From Candidatus Nanopelagicales bacterium (GTDB lineage Bacteria > Actinomycetota > Actinomycetes > S36-B12 > UBA10799), in NCBI GenBank assembly GCA_030699055.1, contig JAUYKX010000327.1, positions 1 through 7,641 of the forward strand: a stretch of DNA of 7,641 bases. The letters run 5' to 3'. This document shows, one piece after another, positions 1-5,836 of this stretch. Both the position numbers and the translations under genes were made by a program. Under the pieces are notes generated by a model. It worked only from the letters and a program-made list of their open reading frames with translations. It did not search any database and was not told where the DNA came from. Position 1 is the stretch's first letter, and each line of letters starts with the position of its first letter.

Positions 1-356
1 CGGGGAGAGCCGGGCCGACTGGCGTCGGCAATCACCTGGCCCGACTCGCGATCGACGGCCATGAGAAAAGATGTGGCCGTGGGTCCGGCGTCAACCACGG
101 CGACCGCCACGATCACCTCATCGGTGGCCGCGAAGACGTACATCCAGCGTTTGTGGCGCATGAACGTATCGACAGCGTTGCGCGCATAGGGATCGGCCAG
201 GGACGACAGGTCAACCCTGCTCGGCGCCCCCTCATAGGCCCCGAACGACGGCCGACCCCGGGTCACGACCTCGCCGGGCGCCCGAGTTGTCTGGCGAGCC
301 CGAACCTGCGATGAACTGGTTTCCCCGGCCCCGTTTCGGGGCGACTGTGTTGGCAT
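1..356 (-). CDS. DUF2804-like protein, N-terminal part (3' end cut by window edge)
   Basis: The minus strand is open from an ATG at 354-356 to the window edge, giving about 118 residues without a stop. The first 35 or so residues are polar and rich in Arg, Ser and Thr. Then comes a conserved-looking stretch: GRPSFGAYEG, then RHKRWMYVFAATDE at about residues 69-82, then a strand-rich segment reading VAVAVVDAGPTATSFLMAVD. An Arg/Lys-Trp motif followed by 'hydrophobic, D-x-G, F, D-R' is how I remember the start of DUF2804 proteins, whose function is not established. No Shine-Dalgarno sequence precedes the ATG, but TATCGT lies 6 nt upstream, so the mRNA may be leaderless. The gene is divergent from the RDD gene. 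The coding call is fairly sure; the family rests on recalled motifs without a search, and the C-terminal two thirds cannot be seen. Confidence 0.7.
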   Translation of the reverse strand, partial: MPTQSPRNGAGETSSSQVRARQTTRAPGEVVTRGRPSFGAYEGAPSRVDLSSLADPYARNAVDTFMRHKRWMYVFAATDEVIVAVAVVDAGPTATSFLMAVDRESGQVIADASRPGSP

Positions 357-488
357 CGGCCCACGATACGGAGGCCGGTGTCGGAGACCCGCACAACCAC
401 GCCTGTGACGCTCTACGCTGCTGGCGATGCCCGTCGCGGCAGGCGGCAGGCGGCGAACCCCTCTGTCGCGGTGGATCGAGGAGGCCCG
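357..488. promoter_or_regulatory. Divergent intergenic region between DUF2804-like and RDD genes
   Basis: These 132 bp separate two divergent starts and should hold promoters for both. The clearest element is TATCGT on the minus strand (plus 363-368), fitting the TANNNT -10 pattern 6 nt before the leftward ATG. I see no convincing -35 box for either direction and no clear -10 for the rightward gene. The plus-strand frame is open back to an ATG at 378, but the Shine-Dalgarno at 478-484 favours this region being non-coding. Confidence 0.35.
478..484 (+). promoter_or_regulatory. Shine-Dalgarno GAGGAGG deciding the RDD gene start
   Basis: GAGGAGG lies 4 nt before the ATG at 489. It settles the start against the in-frame ATG at 378, which would add 37 residues of low-complexity, non-domain sequence ahead of the DUF2510 motif. 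Confidence 0.8.
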
Positions 489-1211
489 ATGAATCCCGGC
501 TGGTACGACGACCCCCTGGAGTTCGGCTGGCTCCGCTACTGGGACGGCAACACGTGGACCCGCGAAACGGCGCCACGCCCGGCGGACTACCAACCGCCGA
601 GTCGGCAGCAGGCGGATCCGGGTTTCGCGTCGCTCTGGTCCCGGCTTGGCGCGTACATCATCGACTGGCTGATCGTTCTCATTCCGATCGAGCTGGTTGT
701 GGTCGGGATCTGGATGGCGCTCAATGTCGAACTCGTCAATGGCTTGGCCGAGCGCCTCGCTGCCGGAGATACGACAGCTTTCGGTGAACTCATGGCAGCC
801 GAGATGGGCCCGATAGTGCTCGTTTCCCTGCTTACCGGACCAGCCTGGTTCTGCTATGAGTACTTCATGTTGCGCTCCCGGTCGGCGACGGTGGGGATGC
901 TGGCACTGGGGATCCGGGTGGTTCCCGAGGCCAGCGCTGGGGCTGGGGCTGGGGCCGGGGCTGGCGCCGATGCCGGCACACCTGCCGTACCCAACCTGCC
1001 GGACGCGAAACTGCCGCGGCGAGCCTTACTGATCCGCGCGGCGGTGTTCGGCGGAGTTCACCTGTTCAGTGCCGTCCCGGTCGCGGGTTCAGTGGTCAAC
1101 ATCGTCTTTCTGATCGGCTGCCTGTCCATGCTGTTCGACCCTCGCTCGCGAACCTGGCACGACCGGCTGGCCCGAACTCTTGTGATCAGTAAGCCGCGCA
1201 ATTCGCGGTAG
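489..1211 (+). CDS. DUF2510-RDD family membrane protein
   Basis: This 240-residue protein starts with a DUF2510 motif at residues 3-23, PGWYDDP ... LRYWDGNTWT, the usual short N-terminal module of actinobacterial membrane proteins. An RDD domain follows: SRLGAYIIDW at 51-60 carries the first Arg and Asp (R52, D59), SATVGMLALGIRVV at 132-145 matches the 'T-x-G-K-x-x-x-G-I-R-V' block, and RTWHDRLARTLVI at 221-233 is the typical C-terminal block. Predicted membrane segments lie at about 54-78, 106-126 and 184-214. RDD proteins are poorly characterised; some are linked to ion transport, which cannot be judged here. Residues 150-159 are an Ala-Gly run encoded by a GGGGCT hexamer repeat in the linker between membrane segments 2 and 3. 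The stop lies 19 bp before the hydrolase gene, suggesting one transcript. Confidence 0.92.
   Translation: MNPGWYDDPLEFGWLRYWDGNTWTRETAPRPADYQPPSRQQADPGFASLWSRLGAYIIDWLIVLIPIELVVVGIWMALNVELVNGLAERLAAGDTTAFGELMAAEMGPIVLVSLLTGPAWFCYEYFMLRSRSATVGMLALGIRVVPEASAGAGAGAGAGADAGTPAVPNLPDAKLPRRALLIRAAVFGGVHLFSAVPVAGSVVNIVFLIGCLSMLFDPRSRTWHDRLARTLVISKPRNSR
937..964 (+). repeat. GGGGCT hexamer repeat with G-quadruplex motif
   Basis: Four GGGG tracts at 939-942, 945-948, 951-954 and 957-960 are separated by two-base loops CT, CT and CC. This is a perfect intramolecular G-quadruplex pattern on the coding strand, so it would also be present in the mRNA. In frame it encodes alternating Ala-Gly. Because the unit is 6 bp, gain or loss of a copy keeps the reading frame. 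Confidence 0.85.
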
Positions 1212-1217
1212 ATCCGG

Positions 1218-1234
1218 TCACAATTGGATTGTGA
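1218..1234. promoter_or_regulatory. Perfect 7-3-7 palindrome over the hydrolase start codon
   Basis: TCACAATTGGATTGTGA has perfect 7-bp arms (TCACAAT and ATTGTGA) around TGG. It starts 7 bp after the RDD stop, and its right arm contains the GTG start at 1231. It could be a repressor operator or a short mRNA hairpin holding the start codon. Which one, if either, is not determined. Confidence 0.45.
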
Positions 1235-2178
1235 TCCGTCGACGACTGCCCTCCGGGGACGACTGGTACCTCCCACGAACGCTTCGTCGCCCCGCACCGA
1301 ACCATCCGCAGATCACCTTCTGTGGCGTCAGCACCCTGGTGATCACGGACGCGGAAACCACCCTGATCATCGATGGTTTCTTCACCCGTCCGAGCGCTGC
1401 CCGGATGTTCCTGGGCCGCATCGCCCCCAATCCGGCGGCCATTGATGCCGGTCTTTCCCGAACCGGAGTGACCAGGGCCGATGCCGTGCTGGTCGCCCAC
1501 TCCCATTTCGACCACGCGTTGGACTCCGCCGTCGTCGCCGAACGGACCGGCGCCCTACTGGTCGGCTCGTCCTCGACTCTGCGGATCGGCCGGGGAGCAG
1601 GCCTGTCCACCGACCAACTACTCGCGGTTGAGGTCGGACAAGCGATGAACTTCGGGCGCTTCACCGTGACGATGCTGCTGTCGGAGCATTCTCCGGGTGC
1701 GCACTTCCGGGGCTTCATCGATCACCCCCTCGCCCCTCCCGCCCGGGCTCGCGATTACCGAATGGCCGAGTGTTACGCGATTCTCGTCGCCCACCGCGCA
1801 GCACCGGCCGAACCGGGATTAGTGGCAGCCGATACGACCGCGCTGATCAACGCGAGTGCGGGTTTCCGGCCGGGGATGTTGACCGATCGCACAGCGAACA
1901 CCGCCTACCTGGGCATCGGAACCCTGGGCAAGCGGGATACGGCATTCATGAATCGCTACTGGCAGGAGACCGTGCAGACAGTGGGTGCGCGCGTGGTCGT
2001 CCCCATTCACTGGGACGACTTCACCAAACCGGCCACGAAACCACTGGTTCCGATGCCCCGTCTCGCCGATGACCTCGATCGATCGCTGCGGTTTCTCCGA
2101 GAGCGGGCCGCACCGGACGCCGTCCAAGTCAGACTTCCGCGAGTCTGGGAACCAGCCGACTTCAACCCCGTTCTCTGA
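1231..2178 (+). CDS. Metallo-beta-lactamase-fold hydrolase
   Basis: The 315-residue product has the hallmarks of a dinuclear-metal MBL-fold enzyme of the UlaG-like (lactamase_B_2) type. ITFCGVSTLVI and LIIDGFF (residues 28-51) form the opening strands, HSHFDH at 90-95 is the canonical H-x-H-x-D-H motif, and H153 in SEHS, D201 in AADT and H260 in PIHWDD complete the expected ligands. The site therefore looks intact and a metal-dependent hydrolase is likely; the substrate cannot be told. No signal peptide or membrane segment is evident, so it is probably cytoplasmic. The GTG start was chosen because it is the first start in the open frame, gives full domain coverage, and follows the RDD stop by 19 bp. 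No good Shine-Dalgarno precedes it, and a palindrome overlies it. Confidence 0.9.
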   Translation: MIRRRLPSGDDWYLPRTLRRPAPNHPQITFCGVSTLVITDAETTLIIDGFFTRPSAARMFLGRIAPNPAAIDAGLSRTGVTRADAVLVAHSHFDHALDSAVVAERTGALLVGSSSTLRIGRGAGLSTDQLLAVEVGQAMNFGRFTVTMLLSEHSPGAHFRGFIDHPLAPPARARDYRMAECYAILVAHRAAPAEPGLVAADTTALINASAGFRPGMLTDRTANTAYLGIGTLGKRDTAFMNRYWQETVQTVGARVVVPIHWDDFTKPATKPLVPMPRLADDLDRSLRFLRERAAPDAVQVRLPRVWEPADFNPVL

Positions 2179-2337
2179 CCTCGACCGCAGCCTCGACCCG
2201 CCAGCCACAACCATAGGTCACACGGCGAACCCGTCGGAAAGCAAATTCCACGAAAAGCCGACCAATAAGCCAATAGAGTCCGCTCGGGGAAGTCGAATGG
2301 AATCCGACACGGGCCGCGGCAACTACTGGGAGTAACC
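2179..2337 (+). promoter_or_regulatory. Intergenic region upstream of SulP, probable promoter
   Basis: This 159-bp gap is locally less GC-rich around 2236-2280. TAGAGT at 2274-2279 fits the TANNNT -10 pattern, but no good -35 lies at 16-18 bp. A 17-bp imperfect palindrome follows at 2292-2308. GGGAG at 2328-2332, 5 nt before the ATG at 2338, is the ribosome binding site. No clear terminator follows the hydrolase gene, so read-through remains possible. Confidence 0.35.
2292..2308. promoter_or_regulatory. Imperfect palindrome upstream of SulP
   Basis: GTCGAATGGAATCCGAC pairs in six of seven arm positions around GGA; the only mismatch is A2296 against C2304. It lies between the candidate -10 at 2274 and the SulP ribosome binding site, where an operator or a leader hairpin would be placed. 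Confidence 0.3.
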
Positions 2338-4104
2338 ATGCCCAACTCATTGCCCTCGAATCCGGCTTTCCCCACTGAGCCAACCGCCCCCGCCGAGCCG
2401 CGGAGATCCGTTATCGAGAAGCTGCTGCCGGGACTGGCCACCCTCGTCAGTTACCGACGTGCCTGGTTCAGGGGCGACTTCGCATCTGGCTGCACGGTGG
2501 CCGCCTACCTGGTTCCCCAGGTGATGGCTTACGCGACCATCGCCGGTTTACCGCCGGTCGTCGGACTATGGGCGATTCTGCCTTCCCTGGTCGTGTACGC
2601 ATTTCTGGGCTCCTCGCGGCAACTTTCGGTGGGTCCCGAATCAACGACGGCCCTGATGACCGCCGTCGTCGTTGGCCCGGCAGCCGGCGGCGACCCGGTC
2701 CGATACGCCCAGCTCGCTGTCGGCCTGGCCCTGCTGGTGGGGTTGCTGTGCATCTGCTGTTGGGTGCTGCGACTGGGTTTCGTGGCGGACCTGTTGTCCC
2801 GCCCGGTTTTGATCGGATACATGGCGGGCATCGGCGTGATCATGATCGTCGGTCAGCTCGAGCGCATCACCGGAGTCCCCGTGAGCGGGACGACCCTGCC
2901 GGGCGAACTGGCGTCGTTCGCCGGTCACGCGCCCGAGTTTCACGGACCGACGCTCGTTCTCGGTGCGACCGCGCTCGTACTGCTGTTCGTCGTGCAATGG
3001 AAATGGCGTCACGCACCAGGGGCATTACTGGCCGTCATCCTGGCCACCCTGGCGGTCTTCGCATTCGGCTTGGATGTTCAAGGGATCGAGATTGTCGGAC
3101 CGGTTCCGTCGGGATTGCCGACCCCGTCCCTGCCGTCGTTCTCCGACCTCGCCGGGCTGTTCGTTCCCGCTCTCGGCGTGGTTCTGGTCGGCTACACGGA
3201 CAACGTCCTGACGGCCCGGGCGTTCGCTGGCCGCGACGGCCACGCCGTGGACGCCAACCAGGAATTCCTGGCCCTCGGGTGGGCGAACGTCGGGGCGGGA
3301 GCGATCGGCGGCTTTCCGATCAGCAGCAGCGCCAGTCGGACAGCCCTCGCCGTCGCCGCCGGATCACGGACCCAGCTTTACTCGCTCATCGCCGTGGTCT
3401 GGGTACTGGTAACTCTGTTCCTGCTCGGACCTGTGCTCGCCTGGTTTCCCACCGCCGCGCTTGGGGCGATTGTCATTTTCGCCGCCACCAAACTGTTCGA
3501 CATGCGCGGTTTCATCAGACTCGGCCGATTCCGGCGCAGCGAGTTGATCCTCGCCCTGGTGTCCTTCATCGCCGTATTGATCTTCGGGATTCTCGCCGGC
3601 GTTCTGATCGCGGTGGCCTTGTCCGTGGCCGACATGTTGCGCCGGGTGGTACGCCCACACGACGCCGTCGAGGGAATCGTGCCCGGTCTGGCCGGCATGC
3701 ATGATGTCGAGGACTACCCGGAGGCTAGGCAAGTCCCCGGCCTGATCGTGTACCGCTACGACTCGCCGATGTTCTTTGCCAACGCCGACGACTTCCATCG
3801 TCGAGCCATCGCGGCCGTCGATCGGGAATCGACTCCCGTTCACTGGTTCGTCCTGAATATGGAGGCGAACGTCACGGTGGATATCACGGCATTGGAGGCC
3901 GTCGACGACCTACGGAGAGCACTGACGGAACGGGGGATCGTGTTTGCTCTGGCCCGGGTGAAGCAGGATCTTCTGGCCGAGTTGCGGGCCTTCGGCCTGG
4001 TCGACCGGGTCGGCGAGGACCTGATCTTCCCGACCCTGCCCACGGCCGTCGCCGGCTTTCGCGGATGGACCGAAACGGACGGCGACCAGACCCAAGCGCC
4101 GTGA
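2338..4104 (+). CDS. SulP family anion transporter with C-terminal STAS domain
   Basis: This 588-residue inner-membrane protein has the normal bacterial SulP length and layout. After a Pro-rich cytoplasmic tail (1-25), the family signature VPQVMAYATIAGLPPVVGLWA occupies residues 59-79, followed by SSRQLSVGPESTTALM (92-107), where the conserved GPES-type anion-binding loop falls. About a dozen hydrophobic segments run to about residue 430. The STAS domain covers about 465-575, with VYRYDSPMFFANADDF at 471-486 and the DITALEAVDDL block at 515-525. SulP proteins move sulfate, bicarbonate or other anions by symport or exchange; the substrate here is not determined. GGGAG 5 nt before the ATG supports the start. 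No carbonic anhydrase or sulfate-assimilation gene is adjacent, and nothing ties it firmly to the upstream hydrolase. Confidence 0.95.
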   Translation: MPNSLPSNPAFPTEPTAPAEPRRSVIEKLLPGLATLVSYRRAWFRGDFASGCTVAAYLVPQVMAYATIAGLPPVVGLWAILPSLVVYAFLGSSRQLSVGPESTTALMTAVVVGPAAGGDPVRYAQLAVGLALLVGLLCICCWVLRLGFVADLLSRPVLIGYMAGIGVIMIVGQLERITGVPVSGTTLPGELASFAGHAPEFHGPTLVLGATALVLLFVVQWKWRHAPGALLAVILATLAVFAFGLDVQGIEIVGPVPSGLPTPSLPSFSDLAGLFVPALGVVLVGYTDNVLTARAFAGRDGHAVDANQEFLALGWANVGAGAIGGFPISSSASRTALAVAAGSRTQLYSLIAVVWVLVTLFLLGPVLAWFPTAALGAIVIFAATKLFDMRGFIRLGRFRRSELILALVSFIAVLIFGILAGVLIAVALSVADMLRRVVRPHDAVEGIVPGLAGMHDVEDYPEARQVPGLIVYRYDSPMFFANADDFHRRAIAAVDRESTPVHWFVLNMEANVTVDITALEAVDDLRRALTERGIVFALARVKQDLLAELRAFGLVDRVGEDLIFPTLPTAVAGFRGWTETDGDQTQAP

Positions 4105-4106
4105 TC

Positions 4107-4586
4107 TCACTGGGTCGCGTCATTCGAAACCGACCACCAAACCGATCGAGCCGCATCCAGCGGCGGCACCAAACGAGCCGTGACGGGCATCTCTCCGGGG
4201 CGAACCTCAACAACAGCCCAGGCCACCGGCTTCTGCCCATCCATCGCGCTGATCCGCAGCCAACGAATGTCGCATGATCTTCCCACGTGTACGCGAACGG
4301 TATCGATCACATGCCTTTTCGTCGAGTCGTCGATGCGCTCCGGCCCCGGTTCCAGGGTGAGAATGCCGCACTCGAATCGCTCGAACCCATAGACCTCGAC
4401 CGACTCCCCGCCGTGAACTCCCGCTACGCCCGAATACGCCACCACCGAGGGCTCGCCCCGCATCGATCCGACGATCTGGCTGGCAAAGAGTATGGCGATG
4501 ACCACCGGCAGCCACCGCCAAACGAGCGCCGGAGCTCGGCGACGCGCGCGCTTGCCGCCCCGCGCTTTTCGTCGAGTAACGCCCAT
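4107..4586 (-). CDS. Unrecognised membrane-anchored protein
   Basis: I do not recognise this 159-residue protein. It has a very basic N-terminus (MGVTRRKARGGKRARRR), then one hydrophobic helix at about residues 20-41, and a beta-rich rest that should lie outside the membrane if the positive-inside rule holds. Cysteines C73 (FECGILTLEPG) and C105 (GRSCDIRWLRI) are the only two in the outer part and could pair. The start at 4586 is chosen over the in-frame ATG at 4655 because the extra 23 residues are low-complexity Arg-rich sequence; neither start has a clear Shine-Dalgarno. The stop is 2 bp from the SulP stop in a tail-to-tail arrangement. It follows the sugar-nucleotide pair on the same strand after 178 bp, so it may be in the same or a separate transcript. 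Its role is unknown. Confidence 0.75.
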   Translation of the reverse strand: MGVTRRKARGGKRARRRAPALVWRWLPVVIAILFASQIVGSMRGEPSVVAYSGVAGVHGGESVEVYGFERFECGILTLEPGPERIDDSTKRHVIDTVRVHVGRSCDIRWLRISAMDGQKPVAWAVVEVRPGEMPVTARLVPPLDAARSVWWSVSNDATQ

Positions 4587-4764
4587 GAGTCGCCCGCCCC
4601 GCCGTGATCGGCATCGCCGGGAAGCCGGGTCACGACGAACCGTCCCACCTGGCATCCTGCCTGGCTTGAACTATCGACCCATTTCCCTGGTCACACCAAG
4701 CTGCACCGCCAATCGGGCGAAATATTCGGTGGCAGTGCTCATCCGCGACGAACCCGACCCGCGC
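4587..4764 (-). other. Intergenic region between dehydrogenase and unrecognised membrane protein genes
   Basis: These 178 bp separate two minus-strand genes. I see an imperfect hairpin at 4648-4664 (arms CCTGGCA and TGCCTGG, one mismatch, loop TCC) without a T-run, so it is a poor terminator. There is also a 23-codon open frame at 4671-4742 (ATG to TAG) with no Shine-Dalgarno. Neither is convincing as a functional element. Confidence 0.4.
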
Positions 4765-5784
4765 TCAGACCCGATCATCCGAGTCGAAGCGGGCAGCCCT
4801 GACCGGAAGGGATTCACCCAACCGAGCGGATTCGAGAACCGCCTCCGCGATCCGCACCGTGGCCAGGCCCTCGGCCAACGTCACAACCTCGGACGGCCGA
4901 CCAGCCACGGCATCACGGAAAGCTTCGTGTTCAGCCCGCAAGGGCTCGTACTTGCTCAAGGCGAAACGGATCATGTCACCTTCGGACACCCCACGGAACA
5001 GCGCCAATGGTGCCCACGAATCGTCGCCGGCCCCGTTGCGGAACAAGGTCAGGTCGGCGGTCAGAGTGTCCGCGACGAGCGCTCCTCGCTCGCCGGTGAC
5101 CACCACGACCCGTTCCTTGAACGGTGACAACCAGTTGATCAAATGATTGGCCACCAGGCCGTTCGACAGCCGAGCGGTGATCGCCACCAAATCCTCGTGC
5201 GGGCTCCCGCTGCGGTTCTGGATCTGAGCCGCCACCGAAACATAGGACCGGCCGGTGATCCATGACGTGATGTCGAAGTCGTGCGTGCCGAGATCGTTGA
5301 CGACCCCGACGTCCTGTATCCGGCCGGGGAACGGCCCCTGCCGGCGCGTCGCCACTTGGTAGACATCCCCCAAAGTCCCGTCGGCGAGCTTGCGGCGACA
5401 CTCCCGCAGCGCGGGATTGTACCGCTCGATATGCCCCACCGCACCGAGTACACCGGCGGCAGCGAACGCGTCCGCGATCCGTCCGGCGGTGACGGGTTCG
5501 AGCCCAAGTGGCTTCTCGATCAGACACGGGACGCCCGCCGCGCAACAGGTCAGCGCCGAGGATTCGTGGGCGTCGGTGGGCAGGGCGATCACCACGTAGT
5601 CCACGCCGATCGCGAGCAACTCCTCCACGTCGCGGACCAGTCGTATCCCCCTCGGTACCGCTGCCGGCTCCGGATCGCGATCGGCGATGGCGACCAGCTC
5701 GACACCCGGCAGAGAGTCCAACACCCGGGCGTGATTCCGGCCCATCATCCCCAAACCGGCCAATCCGGCCCGCAACGTTTTCAC
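4765..5784 (-). CDS. Gfo/Idh/MocA-type sugar (nucleotide) dehydrogenase
   Basis: This 339-residue protein is a standard-length Gfo/Idh/MocA oxidoreductase. The N-terminal Rossmann domain has GLAGLGMMGRNHAR at residues 7-20 and an acidic D35 after the second strand, favouring NAD. EKPLG at 90-94 carries the conserved E-K-P. GHIERYNPAL at 117-126 and NDLGTHDFDITSW at 163-175 are typical of enzymes acting on UDP-N-acetylhexosamine derivatives, with H168 the likely catalytic base and K91 its usual partner. The expected reaction is oxidation of a ring hydroxyl, usually C3, of a nucleotide sugar; the exact substrate is inferred. The GTG start at 5782-5784 follows GGGAGGAG and lies 10 bp after the aminotransferase stop, so the two are almost surely translated from one mRNA. 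The resemblance is to WlbA/WbpB-like enzymes, but not closely enough for a symbol. Confidence 0.9.
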   Translation of the reverse strand: MKTLRAGLAGLGMMGRNHARVLDSLPGVELVAIADRDPEPAAVPRGIRLVRDVEELLAIGVDYVVIALPTDAHESSALTCCAAGVPCLIEKPLGLEPVTAGRIADAFAAAGVLGAVGHIERYNPALRECRRKLADGTLGDVYQVATRRQGPFPGRIQDVGVVNDLGTHDFDITSWITGRSYVSVAAQIQNRSGSPHEDLVAITARLSNGLVANHLINWLSPFKERVVVVTGERGALVADTLTADLTLFRNGAGDDSWAPLALFRGVSEGDMIRFALSKYEPLRAEHEAFRDAVAGRPSEVVTLAEGLATVRIAEAVLESARLGESLPVRAARFDSDDRV

Positions 5785-5786
5785 CG

Positions 5787-5794
5787 CTCCTCCC
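5787..5794 (-). promoter_or_regulatory. Shine-Dalgarno GGGAGGAG for the dehydrogenase
   Basis: GGGAGGAG, read on the minus strand, lies directly after the aminotransferase stop and 2 nt before the GTG start (GGAGG core to start, 4 nt). Part of this sequence belongs to the duplicated 11-mer described at 5791-5812. Confidence 0.75.
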
Positions 5795-5836
5795 TCACTG
5801 CTCCCTCACTGCCTCGCGCACCGCCTCGCGCACCGC
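5791..5836 (-). repeat. Tandem short repeats at the aminotransferase 3' end and stop
   Basis: Read on the minus strand, GCGGTGCGCGAG occurs twice in tandem (5836-5825, 5824-5813), followed by a degenerate copy GCAGTGAGGGAG (5812-5801, 9 of 12 matching). The 11-mer GCAGTGAGGGA is itself tandemly duplicated (5812-5802, 5801-5791). In protein this gives AVRE three times then Gln-stop. The second 11-mer is read in another frame and supplies the TGA stop and part of the next gene's Shine-Dalgarno. Confidence 0.85.

Noticed and set aside
378..488. N-terminal extension of the RDD protein from the ATG at 378
   Set aside because: The Shine-Dalgarno GAGGAGG sits 4 nt before the ATG at 489, and DUF2510 normally begins at the very N-terminus. 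The extra 37 residues show no domain.
2568..3704. Long open frame overlapping the SulP gene in another phase (378 codons)
   Set aside because: The translation is Arg/Pro-rich with no domain, as expected from an alternate frame of a GC-rich gene; the SulP frame is unambiguous.
4587..4655. Longer start of the unrecognised membrane protein (ATG at 4655)
   Set aside because: It adds 23 Arg-rich, low-complexity residues before the charged segment. The AGG next to the ATG is too close to act as a ribosome site. It cannot be fully excluded.
4648..4664. Hairpin CCTGGCA/TGCCTGG as terminator of the dehydrogenase transcript
   Set aside because: It has one mismatch, a short stem and no T-run on either side, and it lies about 100 bp after the stop.
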